DNA of 64,000 bases from Paenibacillus campinasensis (GCF_002272015.1 NZ_NPBY01000030.1:62001-126000), one strand, 5' to 3'; positions 43,749 to 53,909 are shown, counted from the first letter of the stretch. The notes: generated from the letters alone by a model not told the origin. Made by a program: numbers and translations.

Positions 43749-44855
43749 TCACCGCTTGAAGAAGTTCGATTTGATTTTCGTCCGCACCTTCACCGTGAAC
43801 TTGATCTGCGGGTACAGCCGCTCCCAGTCCTGCATTTCCGTATCATTGTTCCAGTGCGTTCCGGCATAACGCAAACCGAAGCCAAGCGGGTCCAACCCGG
43901 TTTCCTGTATTTTTTTCAGCAGTCGGGTCACGTCTTTCGACAGTTCTTGGCTGAAAGCTTCCTCGATCTTCTTAAGCTCCTCCAGGGTCATCTGCTCCTC
44001 CATTTGCTTCTCCTCCAGCGTCCCGGACAGCCGAATGGTATACCTGATCTCTCCTTGTCCATCAGAACCATCGATAATTTTGTATTTCGCTTTCGAGCGC
44101 TCCACATTCATCTCCAGAATCTCGCCATCCCGCCTCGTCCGGAGATTGGTCCGTATATCCCTGCGATCCAGCATATTATAGAGTCTGGTGTCCTCGGGGT
44201 TCAGGATCAGCTTGACCCGCTCCTTGTCCATCAGTGCGACGCGGTCGATATTCAGCACATTTCCCTCGGTCGTAATGACCGGCATGACCGGGTCCTCTCC
44301 GATCTCCCTCATCTTGCGGTTGAGATCAAAGGCAAACGTCCTCGTAATGAACGGGGACTCGGTCCCGTCCTCGCTAATGGCCAGCACAAGCGCGTTGCCG
44401 GCGACCCGCTCCGTCGGCGGCTGGATCTTCAGCACAGCCTCCGCCGTCGGAATCGCCACACCCGGAAACATCAGCAGCTGGATGTCCCGGCGCCGAACCG
44501 TCCAGTCCTGAATGCTGCGGATGCTTCGGCGCGCATATGACTCGCCGTACAGCACCGCCCTGCAGTGCCCGAAATCCAGTTCCTTGTCCACCTTGGACTT
44601 AACCTGACGTATCGCTTCGGCAATGCTCTCGGATTCCTGAGTAACGGTCAGCGACTTGACCTCCCCCGACTTTGGATCACCTGTCGGAATGGCCATCTTG
44701 AAGCTATATCTGTTCACGTTCGGCCCCTTCTCCGACACATCCACACCGATGGAAACAACAAATAACCTGAGGTCAATGTCACGGAATCCGCAGCCGCTCA
44801 GAAGCAGAATGAACGCACATAACAAAATCATCACACGATATGTGGAGTGTCTCAT
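43749..44855 (-). CDS. Spore germination receptor C subunit (Ger(x)C lipoprotein)
   Basis: A 368-residue lipoprotein. The N-terminal signal ends in LLLSGCG, a lipobox with Cys at about residue 22. The family core includes FRDIDLRLFVVSIGVDVSE and a C-terminal domain ending PQIKFTVKVRTKIKSN, typical of GerBC/GerKC. It sits on the outer face of the inner spore membrane and completes a germinant receptor with the A and B subunits. Its ATG overlaps the stop of the B-subunit gene by four bases. Confidence 0.93.
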   Translation of the reverse strand: MRHSTYRVMILLCAFILLLSGCGFRDIDLRLFVVSIGVDVSEKGPNVNRYSFKMAIPTGDPKSGEVKSLTVTQESESIAEAIRQVKSKVDKELDFGHCRAVLYGESYARRSIRSIQDWTVRRRDIQLLMFPGVAIPTAEAVLKIQPPTERVAGNALVLAISEDGTESPFITRTFAFDLNRKMREIGEDPVMPVITTEGNVLNIDRVALMDKERVKLILNPEDTRLYNMLDRRDIRTNLRTRRDGEILEMNVERSKAKYKIIDGSDGQGEIRYTIRLSGTLEEKQMEEQMTLEELKKIEEAFSQELSKDVTRLLKKIQETGLDPLGFGLRYAGTHWNNDTEMQDWERLYPQIKFTVKVRTKIKSNFFKR

Positions 44856-45976
44856 GCTTTCTTCCTCCTCTTTCTTTTGACCGCGGCATATATCAGCGTT
44901 CCAATCAGCACAAATTCCCCGGCAAACCGGGAATCAACGAACACAATCGCCATATCCTTCAACATGTATTGGTTAATTGCGCCTGAGATGACTAGCACGA
45001 TCAAGCTAAACACCCCAATAATCCACCATTCGGCCCTTCTCCTCTTCTTGTCTCCCTTGGGTGACGGGCTTCCCTTGAACCCGAACACCCCGATGATCAG
45101 CTCCTTGCTGACATGCCAGTGGACAATCGAGTTGAGCAGAGACAGCGTCATGTACACAAAGTAGAACACATAAATCATTCGCTCGATGATAAAGTAGCGG
45201 ATTCTGAGCGAGTCCATCGCCGCAAACGCCGGATATTCATGCTCTCCCGCACCGATCGTTCCAAGAAACCCGATTGGCCCCAGCATCGATACAGCCAATG
45301 TCGCAATGCTCATCATAATGATCAGAATGATATGCCTCATTCTGAATTTATGGAACACCCGATTAAACACCACCATGTTGATGTATCCGGTGAAGACGTA
45401 TGTAGCCGCCGCCATCGTCTGGTATGTAGGTGGATTCCAGGTATAGGTGATAATCTGCCGAACAGAGTCATAGCTGAAAAACGGGCTGCTGAGCGCGCGC
45501 CAGGACATGTAAACAATGAGCGGAACCGCCATGTACAGCACCATCTCAAGCGCGTATAGAATCGACTCGGAATCAAGACGGGCGGCCAATCCGACGACCA
45601 CAATGAACCCGCCCAGAATGAGGTATGTCGCAATGTCCGGATTAATATACCGATCCGTAATATCGGTAAAGCTGATCAGGGTAATGACACTGGAGAAATA
45701 CCAGACCGCGGCGGCTACGATCAGCATCGGGGCCGCCAGCCATCCCGGCAAGGTAGAATACAAAATTTCCGGCAGTCCTTCTCCCGGAAATTTGGCAATC
45801 AGCTTCGCAAATAGATACAGCAGCCCTGCACCGATCGGGATCGATAACAGGATGGACATCATGCCCCCATCAAACCGGTCATCCAGCATAATGCCGGGAA
45901 CAAAGTTAATCAGATTGATCGATGCATTCAATAAGAAGAGGTAGTAGAAATACTTGTTCCTAACCACTCCGCTCAT
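44852..45976 (-). CDS. Spore germination receptor B subunit (GerAB-type permease)
   Basis: A 374-residue membrane protein with about ten helices, related to amino acid/polyamine transporters (the GerAB family). Landmarks include LPEILYSTLPGWLAAPML and MVVFNRVFHKFRMRH. This subunit is thought to bind the germinant. The frame overlaps the end of the A-subunit gene by 17 bases. The ATG at 45976 abuts AAAGGGG, so the GTG at 45967 may be the true start. It is co-translated with the C subunit. Confidence 0.93.
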   Translation of the reverse strand: MSGVVRNKYFYYLFLLNASINLINFVPGIMLDDRFDGGMMSILLSIPIGAGLLYLFAKLIAKFPGEGLPEILYSTLPGWLAAPMLIVAAAVWYFSSVITLISFTDITDRYINPDIATYLILGGFIVVVGLAARLDSESILYALEMVLYMAVPLIVYMSWRALSSPFFSYDSVRQIITYTWNPPTYQTMAAATYVFTGYINMVVFNRVFHKFRMRHIILIIMMSIATLAVSMLGPIGFLGTIGAGEHEYPAFAAMDSLRIRYFIIERMIYVFYFVYMTLSLLNSIVHWHVSKELIIGVFGFKGSPSPKGDKKRRRAEWWIIGVFSLIVLVISGAINQYMLKDMAIVFVDSRFAGEFVLIGTLIYAAVKRKRRKKA

Positions 45977-47321
45977 CCCCCTTTTTCCGCCAATCCATGG
46001 CGAACATCTTCAGATATGGCTTGCCAAAGGTGCGGAGGCTTGTTAAATAGGTGATCATAGCTACCATGCCAAGCACGATGCCGACCAGCCCGAAGGTGGA
46101 AGCGAGAAGAATAAACACATATTTGCTCACCCGAATCCCCATGCTCATCATGGAGAAAGGAATCACGAAGTTTGTTATCGCCACAGCGGATACGAGGATG
46201 ATCATAATATTGCTGACCAGCCCCGCTTCCGTGGCCGCTGTTCCGAGAATAAGACCGCCGACCGTCGTGGCTGTGGGACCAATCGCCTTCGGCAGTCGCA
46301 CGCTCGCTTCGGTCAGAAACTCCATGGCGAGCAGCATGAAAATCACCTCAAAAAAAGAGGGGTACGGCACCGTGGCCCGGCTGCCTGCGATAAGCAGGGA
46401 AATTTGCATCCGCAGTATTTCCGGATTGTATGACGTAAAGGCAACGTACATCGCTGGCAGAAGCACCGTCAGAAACAATGCAATGTACCGGATGGCTTTC
46501 AGGAACCAGCCGATCGGAGGCAGCTGGATTTTATCATCCATGGCGGTGAAGAAGTCGTTAAAGATCGAAGGAACCAAAATGGAGTAGCCGGTATTATCCA
46601 CGAGAATCGCGATTTTACCCTGTGAAATATTCATGACCGTCCGGTCCGGCCGCTCGCTGAACATCATCGTAGGAAACAGGCGCCAATGCGGATGCATCGT
46701 TGACCTTTCAATATCCGATGCGGATTGAATCACATCCGATGTGATATCGGACAGCCGATTCTTTACCTCTTCCAGAATGGTCTTATCGACGAGCGTATCA
46801 TCGTACAAAATAATGAGCCGGGTCTGTGATGCTCTTCCCGCTGTCATATATTCACTCTTCAGATGGGCCGACTGATAACGATGGCGGATAAGATTGAGGT
46901 TGACCTCAACGTTCTCCGTGAAAGAATCGTCAGGGCCCTGAATGACGTTCTCCGTACTGGCCGGCTGAATGCTGCTCGTATTCACCAGCTCAGCGTCAAA
47001 CAACAGCACCTTGTCCCTGGTGAAGATAGCGACCGCTCCGCGCAGCATGTTGCGCAGCATATCCTCTTCCCTGTCAGGCTCCAGACTTTTCGGGAAAGAT
47101 CTTATGAACTCCAGATATAGCGGCACATCGTCCAGCTCATAAAACCGGTTGATCAAATGGTTATTGATCATGACAGGATCGCACATGCTTTTGAAGTATA
47201 TGATGTCGATCTCCTCAAAGCCCTTTTTCAACTTGCGCTCCTCGATATCCGAGACGCCCTTCAGTTGTCTGTGCAGCCAGGCCAGCGCCTGCTTGGGGTT
47301 AAGCTTGTTCTGCTTTTTCAT
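45960..47321 (-). CDS. Spore germination receptor A subunit (GerA family)
   Basis: A 453-residue protein with a soluble N-terminal domain of about 250 residues and a C-terminal membrane domain of four to six helices. The family blocks HWRLFPTMMFSERPDRTVMN and EASVRLPKAIGPTATTVGGL are clear. With the next two genes it forms a complete gerA-B-C operon that triggers spore germination in response to a nutrient. ATG at 47321 follows GAGGGA; a TTG 15 bases earlier is less well placed. I could not find a convincing sigma-G promoter upstream. The germinant cannot be read from the sequence. Confidence 0.94.
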   Translation of the reverse strand: MKKQNKLNPKQALAWLHRQLKGVSDIEERKLKKGFEEIDIIYFKSMCDPVMINNHLINRFYELDDVPLYLEFIRSFPKSLEPDREEDMLRNMLRGAVAIFTRDKVLLFDAELVNTSSIQPASTENVIQGPDDSFTENVEVNLNLIRHRYQSAHLKSEYMTAGRASQTRLIILYDDTLVDKTILEEVKNRLSDITSDVIQSASDIERSTMHPHWRLFPTMMFSERPDRTVMNISQGKIAILVDNTGYSILVPSIFNDFFTAMDDKIQLPPIGWFLKAIRYIALFLTVLLPAMYVAFTSYNPEILRMQISLLIAGSRATVPYPSFFEVIFMLLAMEFLTEASVRLPKAIGPTATTVGGLILGTAATEAGLVSNIMIILVSAVAITNFVIPFSMMSMGIRVSKYVFILLASTFGLVGIVLGMVAMITYLTSLRTFGKPYLKMFAMDWRKKGDERSG

Positions 47322-47546
47322 GATCGAATCCCTCAACTTCCTCGCTTTTCCGAATCTGGTCCGTTTAAGGTATTTTTTTCACAATCCCCCCAAATTATTT
47401 ACAGTAGCGGAAGAAATTTGGGCGAATGAACCCGCGAAACGAGCCTGCGGTCAGCAGCACAAGTTTCTAATCTTCATGGCGTGGTAATAATGAAAACAAA
47501 GATGGAAAAGACAGGCGAAAATGATGATTTCAAGGAGGAGTGCTGT

Positions 47547-49097
47547 ATGAATGAGTCAGGCAATCTGAAGCAAGGGCTTCCGCAATATCCCGAATCTTTG
47601 TGGCGGGCCACAAGCGAGCTGCCGTCCTTCGATAGACTGGCTGAAGATATTCAGGCTGATGTAGCTGTCGTTGGAGGTGGCATCACCGGTATTACGACGG
47701 CCTATTTGCTGGCGAAGGAGGGCATGGATGTGGTCGTTCTTGAAGCCGGCAAAATTCTGAACGGAGCGACCGGATTTACGACGGCGAAAGTTACAGCCCA
47801 GCATGGTCTGATCTATCATGAGTTCGAGAAGCATTTTGGCGCGGAGAATGCCCGAAAGTATTATGAAGGAAACCGCGAAGCCATTGAGTTCATCCGGGAC
47901 ATGGTCGGTGAGGAGGAGCAGGAGTGCGGGCTTAAGCTGGAGGATGCCTATATCTATACGGAGGATGAGCGCAGTTTGTCCAAGCTTGAGGATGAACTCA
48001 AGACGTATGAGAAGCTTTCCATTCCAGGCGAGTGGATGGACAAGCTTCCGCTGCCGATCCCGATTCAAGGTGCGATCAAGATGCCCGGACAGTACCAGTT
48101 CCACCCGCTCCAGTACATGAAGCGGCTGACGGAGAGGTTTCTGAAGCTCGGCGGACGGATTTATGAATACACAACCATTGATGAACAGGCGGAAACAAGC
48201 GGCCCGGTCATCCTGCAGACGACACGCGGCAATCATAAAATCACCTGTAATTTTGCCGTGTCCGCCTCCCATTTCCCGTTCTATGACGGCAAGGGGATGT
48301 ACTTCGCCAGACTGCACGTGGAACGCTCCTATGCGATTGCGGTCAAGCCGGAAACCGCGTATCCCGGCGGGATGTATCTCAGCATTGACCAGCCCGTCCG
48401 CTCCCTGCGGTCCGCCTCTTATCAGGGCGAAGATCTGGTCATCGTTGGCGGGGAGAATCACAAGACAGGAAAAGGAATCAGCACATACAAGCATTACGAA
48501 AACCTGGAGCTGTTCGCCGGGAAGCTGCTCGGGACCAAAGAGATCCCGTACCGCTGGTCAACGCAGGATCTGGTGACGCTCGACAACCTGCCTTACATCG
48601 GTTCGCTGACGCCGAATGAGGACAAGATTTTTGTAGCTACGGGATTCCGGAAATGGGGCATGACCACCAGCGCGCTGGCCGCTCACATCCTGGCGGACAA
48701 AGTCCTTCAGCGCAAAAATCGGTATGCCCAGCTGTTCTCCCCGTCCCGTTTCAAAGTGGATCCGAGCCTGAAAACCTTGGTCGTTCAGAACGCCGGTGTT
48801 GTCAAAGATTTCATCGCCGGAAAAGTGGACCTGAAGCACACCGATCCATCTAAGCTCGGGCCTGGGGAAGCAGCCATCGTCCGCCATAATGGGCAGCGTG
48901 CAGGGGCATTCAAGGATGAAGCAGGAAACCTTCACATGGTGGATACGACCTGCACCCATATGGGCTGCGAAGTGGAATGGAATGAAGGGGAGCGCTCATG
49001 GGATTGCCCATGCCATGGCTCCAGGTACACGTTCGATGGCGAGGTGCTGGAAGGGCCGGCGATTGAACCGCTAAAAAAGCTGAACCCTGACGACTAG
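47547..49097 (+). CDS. yhfW: FAD-dependent oxidoreductase with C-terminal Rieske domain, YhfW-like
   Basis: A 516-residue fusion. The N-terminal DAO-type flavoprotein starts with the dinucleotide fold ADVAVVGGGITGITTAYLLA. A Rieske 2Fe-2S domain covers about residues 425-516, with ligands in CTHMGC and CPCHGS. The architecture matches B. subtilis YhfW. The electron acceptor and substrate are unknown. ATG at 47547 follows AAGGAGGAG at 6 bases, so the 22-codon in-frame extension is rejected. It is divergent from the germination operon and ends at a good terminator. Confidence 0.93.
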   Translation: MNESGNLKQGLPQYPESLWRATSELPSFDRLAEDIQADVAVVGGGITGITTAYLLAKEGMDVVVLEAGKILNGATGFTTAKVTAQHGLIYHEFEKHFGAENARKYYEGNREAIEFIRDMVGEEEQECGLKLEDAYIYTEDERSLSKLEDELKTYEKLSIPGEWMDKLPLPIPIQGAIKMPGQYQFHPLQYMKRLTERFLKLGGRIYEYTTIDEQAETSGPVILQTTRGNHKITCNFAVSASHFPFYDGKGMYFARLHVERSYAIAVKPETAYPGGMYLSIDQPVRSLRSASYQGEDLVIVGGENHKTGKGISTYKHYENLELFAGKLLGTKEIPYRWSTQDLVTLDNLPYIGSLTPNEDKIFVATGFRKWGMTTSALAAHILADKVLQRKNRYAQLFSPSRFKVDPSLKTLVVQNAGVVKDFIAGKVDLKHTDPSKLGPGEAAIVRHNGQRAGAFKDEAGNLHMVDTTCTHMGCEVEWNEGERSWDCPCHGSRYTFDGEVLEGPAIEPLKKLNPDD

Positions 49098-49123
49098 ACC
49101 CGTCGCCGGATGGAAACACAATC

Positions 49124-49179
49124 AAGCCCGCACCAGAAGATGACGCAAGGTCATCCGCTGGGCGGGCTTCTATTTTTTG
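49124..49179. terminator. Terminator between yhfW and the HELGH gene
   Basis: AAGCCCGC at 49124-49131 pairs with GCGGGCTT at 49162-49169, followed by CTATTTTTTG on the plus strand. Confidence 0.75.
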
Positions 49180-49204
49180 AAATATAAATGGGAATTCTCC
49201 AGAA

Positions 49205-49660
49205 TCACGCGATCTCTGTAGATGCAATCTCTGTGCGGTAAGCAGCCAGTGACTGCTCGACAATGACGCGCACGAATGCCGGATCGATGTCCGCGATCCA
49301 TGCGGCCGCATAATGCCATGCATTCTCTTCCGCCTGCAGCGCAATCTGTTTGCGCACAAGCTCGTTCTCCGAGGTGTCCATTCTGCTGCACAGCTCCTGC
49401 AGCGTCTGGTCAGCCGCATGACCCAGCTCGTGGGCGAACACGACGGCAAAATAGGCTTCGACCTGTTCCAGCGATCCGAACAGCTGCAAGCATTGCTGGC
49501 GTATCACCTCGGTATACATCGTGACCGTGTGCGAATTCATCGCATATTTCCCTCCGACCAAGCGTCCCCCGGGAAAATAGGACTCCAGCGCAACCGTCAC
49601 GGTACTGCCTGACCGACGTAACAGCTCCTGTACAATTTGATTCAGTTCAGCCTTATTCAA
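49205..49660 (-). CDS. Small HELGH-motif putative zinc metallopeptidase
   Basis: A 151-residue soluble protein. It contains the zinc-peptidase motif HELGH at residues 77-81 (VVFAHELGHAAD) and a possible third ligand Glu at 111 or 112 in LQAEENAWHYAAAW, a gluzincin-like spacing. There is no signal peptide, so it would act in the cytoplasm. I do not recognise a named family; the size suggests a minimal peptidase core or a degenerate member. The start appears to be the TTG at 49660, with AAGGGAG 12 bases upstream; the nearby ATG is out of frame. It is transcribed alone. Confidence 0.75.
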   Translation of the reverse strand: MNKAELNQIVQELLRRSGSTVTVALESYFPGGRLVGGKYAMNSHTVTMYTEVIRQQCLQLFGSLEQVEAYFAVVFAHELGHAADQTLQELCSRMDTSENELVRKQIALQAEENAWHYAAAWIADIDPAFVRVIVEQSLAAYRTEIASTEIA

Positions 49661-49784
49661 TAACGATCATGGCTCCCTTATACGTAATGAGCACGTCCCG
49701 TGCCAAGTTTCATAACCTTCATTATAGTAGAACCATATGAAAAAGCAATGCTCGATATGACCGCCATTCAGACAGCAGCGCAGG

Positions 49785-51635
49785 TTAGACCGCTTCCTTC
49801 CGGGAGCTGAACTGGCTGTTGTAGAGGTCGGCATAGAAGCCGCCGGCCGCCAGAAGCTCCTCGTGGGTTCCCTGTTCAATGATGCTTCCCTGATTCATGA
49901 CCAGAATCAGGTCCGCTTCCTTGATCGTAGACAGACGGTGCGCGATGACAAAGCTGGTCCGGTTCTTCATCAGTTCATTCATCGCATGCTGAATGTACAT
50001 CTCGGTCCGGGTATCCACGCTGCTTGTCGCCTCATCGAGGATGAGGATCGCCGGGTTCGCCAGGATCGCCCTGGCGATGGTGAGCAGCTGCTTCTGCCCT
50101 TGTGAAATATTCGTCGCTTCTTCATTCAGCACGGTATCGTACCCTTCAGGCAGCGTACGGATGAAATGGTCCGCATGCGCTGCGACGGCGGCCTGAACGA
50201 TCTCCTCCTCGGTCGCCCCCTCGCGGCCGTACCCGATATTGTCACGGATCGTGCCATTGAAGAGCCAGGTGTCCTGGAGCACCATCCCGAACAGGCTGCG
50301 CAGCTCCCCGCGTTTCATTGAGGTAATATCGATACCGTCGATGGTGATTCGGCCAGCATTAAGCTCATAGAAGCGCATCAGCAGGTTGATCAGCGTTGTT
50401 TTCCCTGCCCCTGTCGGACCGACGATAGCCACCGTCTGCCCCTGCTTCACTTCGATGTTCATATCCTTGATCAGCAGCTGATCCTCATGATAGCCGAAGC
50501 TCACATGCTCAAACGCCACATCGCCGCGCGGACGGTCCGGCTTCGAGGCAGCGCTGGCATCCGGAGTTTCCTCCGTCTCATCCAGCACCTCAAACACCCG
50601 CTCTGCCGAAGCAATGGTCGATTGGATGACGTTGGCGATGTTCGCCAGCTGTGTGATCGGCTGCGTGAATTGACGGGAATACTGGATAAAGGCCTGAACG
50701 TCCCCGATTTCAATCGCTCTGCGGGTAACAAGCACGCCCCCCACGACAGAGACGATTACGTATCCGATATTCCCGACAAAGCCCATCAGCGGCATAATCG
50801 TTCCGGAGATGAACTGCGCTCTCCATCCGGCATCGAACAGCCGGTTGTTCACTTCCTCGAATTTCTCGGCAGACTGGCGCTCCCGGCCGAATGCCTTGAC
50901 GATCTTGTGCCCGGTATACATCTCTTCCACATGGCCGTTCAATTCTCCCAGATGCTTCTGCTGGGCTACAAAATGCTGCTGGGAGCGCTTCGCCACCACG
51001 GTGGTAACAATGATGCTGAGCGGCAGTGTCAGAATGACAACAAGCGTAAGCAGCGGGCTGATCGTAAGCATCATGATGACGACCCCGACCAGCGTGACGG
51101 CAGAGGTGATCATCTGCGTCAAGCTCTGCTGGAGCGTGTTGCTGATGTTGTCCATGTCATTAGTCACCCGGCTCAGCGTTTCGCCATGCGTGCGGGCATC
51201 GAAATATTTCAGCGGCAGGCGGCCCAGCTTGTCGTTCACTTCCTTGCGCAGATCATACACCGTACGCTGGGCCACACTGGCCATCACGTACTGCTGGATG
51301 TAAGCAAACAGCGAGCTGAGCAGGTATAGTCCGCCGAGCCACAGCATGATCTTCTGGATGGCAACGAAGTCGATGCCGTCCCCGCTGGTATAGCCGCGAT
51401 AGAGGAGCGTCGTCGCATCCCCCAGTATTTTCGGACTGACGATGCCAAAGATTGTGCTTAGGATCGCAGCGATAAGAACCGTCAGAAGCTTGCCCTGATG
51501 CGGTCTCAGATAACCGGACAGCCGTTTGAATGTGCCCTTGAAATCCTTCGCTTTCTCCGGCGGCATGCCCGGTCCATGAGGACCGCCAAAGGGACCGCCT
51601 CCCGAATGCCCCCGTCTTTCCTTCTTGTCACTCAT
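49785..51635 (-). CDS. ABC exporter half-transporter, canonical ATPase site (YfiC-like)
   Basis: A 616-residue fusion of a six-helix membrane domain and an ATPase domain. A Gly/His/Pro-rich N-terminal stretch precedes the first helix. The ATPase has Walker A GPTGAGKTTL, a signature written ISQGQKQLL instead of LSGGQ, and Walker B ILILDEATSS with the catalytic Glu. It overlaps the partner half-transporter gene by four bases. The pair resembles heterodimeric multidrug exporters such as YfiBC or BmrCD and lies under a MarR regulator. The substrate is unknown. Confidence 0.93.
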   Translation of the reverse strand: MSDKKERRGHSGGGPFGGPHGPGMPPEKAKDFKGTFKRLSGYLRPHQGKLLTVLIAAILSTIFGIVSPKILGDATTLLYRGYTSGDGIDFVAIQKIMLWLGGLYLLSSLFAYIQQYVMASVAQRTVYDLRKEVNDKLGRLPLKYFDARTHGETLSRVTNDMDNISNTLQQSLTQMITSAVTLVGVVIMMLTISPLLTLVVILTLPLSIIVTTVVAKRSQQHFVAQQKHLGELNGHVEEMYTGHKIVKAFGRERQSAEKFEEVNNRLFDAGWRAQFISGTIMPLMGFVGNIGYVIVSVVGGVLVTRRAIEIGDVQAFIQYSRQFTQPITQLANIANVIQSTIASAERVFEVLDETEETPDASAASKPDRPRGDVAFEHVSFGYHEDQLLIKDMNIEVKQGQTVAIVGPTGAGKTTLINLLMRFYELNAGRITIDGIDITSMKRGELRSLFGMVLQDTWLFNGTIRDNIGYGREGATEEEIVQAAVAAHADHFIRTLPEGYDTVLNEEATNISQGQKQLLTIARAILANPAILILDEATSSVDTRTEMYIQHAMNELMKNRTSFVIAHRLSTIKEADLILVMNQGSIIEQGTHEELLAAGGFYADLYNSQFSSRKEAV

Positions 51636-53359
51636 GCGATCTCCTCCTCCGACAGCTGGGAAGCGACAATCTCCCGGTACACGCGGGAGTTCTCCATCAG
51701 CTCTGCATGTGTCCCTATGCCTGCAACCCGTCCTTCATCCAGCACGATAATGCGGTCGGCATCCATCACGGTGCTCACCCGCTGTGCAACAATCAATACC
51801 GCGGCATCGCCGGTTTCCTCACGCAGCGCGGCGCGCAGCTTGGCATCTGTCTTGAAGTCAAGCGCAGAGAAGCTGTCGTCGAACAGATATATTTCCGGTT
51901 TGCGCACGAGCGCGCGTGCGATCGACAGCCGCTGTTTCTGTCCACCCGATACGTTGCTTCCGCCCTGAGAGATCACCGCCTCGTATCCGCCCTCCATCTT
52001 GGAGATAAAATCGGCAGCTTGAGCGACCTCAGCGGCATGCTGTATCTCTTCCATGCTTGCATCTTCCTTGCCGTAACGAATGTTGTCCGCAATCGTCCCG
52101 GTGAACAGCAGCGCCTTCTGCGGCACAAGCCCGATTCTCGATCTGAGCTGTTCTTGCTTCAGATCCCGCACGTCCACGCCGTCCACAAGCAGCCGGCCGG
52201 ACGTGATGTCATAGAAACGGGGGATCAAGCTGATCAGGGTCGACTTGCCTGATCCGGTGCCGCCGATAATCGCTGTAATCTCGCCCGGACCTGTCCGGAA
52301 CGAAATATTGGACAGCGCCGGCTCCTCTGCGCCCGGATAATAGAACGTGACGTCCTCGAACTCGACAACGCCCTTCTGCCCGGTCGCAGCAGGTTCCTTG
52401 TCCGTATCCTTGATCTCAGGGACAAGGCTGAGCACCTCCTGGATCCGAACCGCAGATGCCTGTGCCCGCGGAATCATGACAAACATGACGGAGAGCATAA
52501 TTAAGGAGAACATAATCATCATCGCATATTGAAGAAAAGCCATCAGATCTCCGACCATCATGTGCCCGGCATTGATCCGATGTCCTCCGAACCAGACGAT
52601 AGCCACCGTCGCAAAGTTCATCACTAGCATCATGATGGGCATCATCGCACCCATAATTTTGTTGACCTTGATCGAAGTGGCTGTCAAATCCTCGTTGGCA
52701 TCATTAAAGCGAACCTTCTCATGGCTCATCCGATTGAAGGAGCGGATGACACGCATACCGGTCAGGTTCTCCCGCACGACGCGGCTGAGCGTATCGATCT
52801 TGACCTGAATCGCCTTGAATAACGGAATCCCCTTCTTGGCAATCAGGAAGATGGCCAGCGCCAGAACCGGCAGCACGATGAGCAGCACGCTCGTCAGACC
52901 GGTATCCCGGGAGACGGCCATAATGATCCCTCCGACGCACATGAGCGGAGCAATCACCATCATGCGCAGCATCATGATCGTGACTTGCTGAATCTGGGTA
53001 ATGTCATTGGTCGTTCTTGTAATCAGCGATGCGGTGCCCAGCTTGTCAAATTCATGGAGTGTGAAGTTTCCGACATGGGTAAACACCCGCCCGCGCAAAA
53101 TTTGTCCATAGCCCGAAGCTGCCTTAGCCGCCAAATAACTGGCCGCAATCGAGCAGAGCATTCCGAGCGCGGCAACCAGCAGCATAAAGCCGCCTACGCG
53201 CCATATATAAGGAATATCTCCGGTCAGAATTCCAATATCGACAATGTCCGCCATCAGCGTTGGCAAATACAACTCCGCCAGACATTGCAAAAAGGTGAAC
53301 AGCAACACCATCAGCACCGCATTGCGGTACGGCTGCATATATCGAAACAGCTTCAGCAT
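51632..53359 (-). CDS. ABC exporter half-transporter, degenerate ATPase site (YfiB-like)
   Basis: A 575-residue half-transporter with six helices and an ATPase domain. Walker A is GGTGSGKSTL and the signature is VSGGQKQRL. Walker B reads IYLFDDSFSALD, so the catalytic Glu is replaced by Asp. This is the hallmark of the non-hydrolysing site in heterodimeric ABC exporters, which complements the full site of the partner. ATG at 53359 lies 4 bases after the marR stop, so it is coupled to the regulator. Confidence 0.93.
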   Translation of the reverse strand: MLKLFRYMQPYRNAVLMVLLFTFLQCLAELYLPTLMADIVDIGILTGDIPYIWRVGGFMLLVAALGMLCSIAASYLAAKAASGYGQILRGRVFTHVGNFTLHEFDKLGTASLITRTTNDITQIQQVTIMMLRMMVIAPLMCVGGIIMAVSRDTGLTSVLLIVLPVLALAIFLIAKKGIPLFKAIQVKIDTLSRVVRENLTGMRVIRSFNRMSHEKVRFNDANEDLTATSIKVNKIMGAMMPIMMLVMNFATVAIVWFGGHRINAGHMMVGDLMAFLQYAMMIMFSLIMLSVMFVMIPRAQASAVRIQEVLSLVPEIKDTDKEPAATGQKGVVEFEDVTFYYPGAEEPALSNISFRTGPGEITAIIGGTGSGKSTLISLIPRFYDITSGRLLVDGVDVRDLKQEQLRSRIGLVPQKALLFTGTIADNIRYGKEDASMEEIQHAAEVAQAADFISKMEGGYEAVISQGGSNVSGGQKQRLSIARALVRKPEIYLFDDSFSALDFKTDAKLRAALREETGDAAVLIVAQRVSTVMDADRIIVLDEGRVAGIGTHAELMENSRVYREIVASQLSEEEIA

Positions 53360-53363
53360 ATTC

Positions 53364-53909
53364 TCATCTCCCTCGCTCCATATCCTGCGCTTCGGTTGGC
53401 CGCAACGTTCTGCTTCGGTATGTGGAAGCCTTGTTCAGCAGTTCTGTCAGCTTCCTGCTGTCCTCTTCCCCCAGATAATCAACCAAACCGTTCATATAGC
53501 GGGTAACATTGTCCTGAACTTCCTCAACGACCCGCTTGCCTTCCGCAGTCAGACAGACGCGAACCGCCCGGCGGTCCTTCTCGTCAATGACCCGCTCTAC
53601 GAGTCCCTTCTTCTCCAGCCCCTTCACGAATTGCGTGATGGTCGGCGATGTCACTCTCATCCGGTTGCTGATCTCGGACACCTTCAACCCGGGAAGCTCC
53701 GGACTCTCACTCCGGTCCAGGAGGCTCATCAGCACCCGGACTTCCCCAGGGGTATGCTCCATATTCATATGGATTTCCCATTCCTGCCTGTGAAACCGAT
53801 ATATGCTTCTCACCAGGTTCCGGGCAACACTGTTCTCAAAGCCCGCCTTTCCATCCCAGCCCCGGCTCGAGGATGCTTCATCTTCCGATGGTTGATGGTC
53901 GTTTTCCAA
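53364..53909 (-). CDS. MarR-family transcriptional regulator
   Basis: A 181-residue regulator with a winged helix at about residues 65-140: PGLKVSEISNRMRVTSPTITQ is the recognition region, and the wing contains VIDEKDRRAVRVCLT. The N-terminal 35 residues are polar and probably disordered. I take the TTG at 53909, downstream of AGAGAGGGA, because the longer frame would cover the promoter. A 13-bp palindrome on that promoter points to autorepression. The gene leads the ABC exporter operon with 4-base spacing, so it most likely controls drug-induced export. Confidence 0.9.
   Translation of the reverse strand: MENDHQPSEDEASSSRGWDGKAGFENSVARNLVRSIYRFHRQEWEIHMNMEHTPGEVRVLMSLLDRSESPELPGLKVSEISNRMRVTSPTITQFVKGLEKKGLVERVIDEKDRRAVRVCLTAEGKRVVEEVQDNVTRYMNGLVDYLGEEDSRKLTELLNKASTYRSRTLRPTEAQDMERGR

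Noticed and set aside
47322..47546. A sigma-G promoter between the germination operon and yhfW
   Set aside because: Expected for ger genes, but I could not find a convincing -35/-10 pair at the right spacing.
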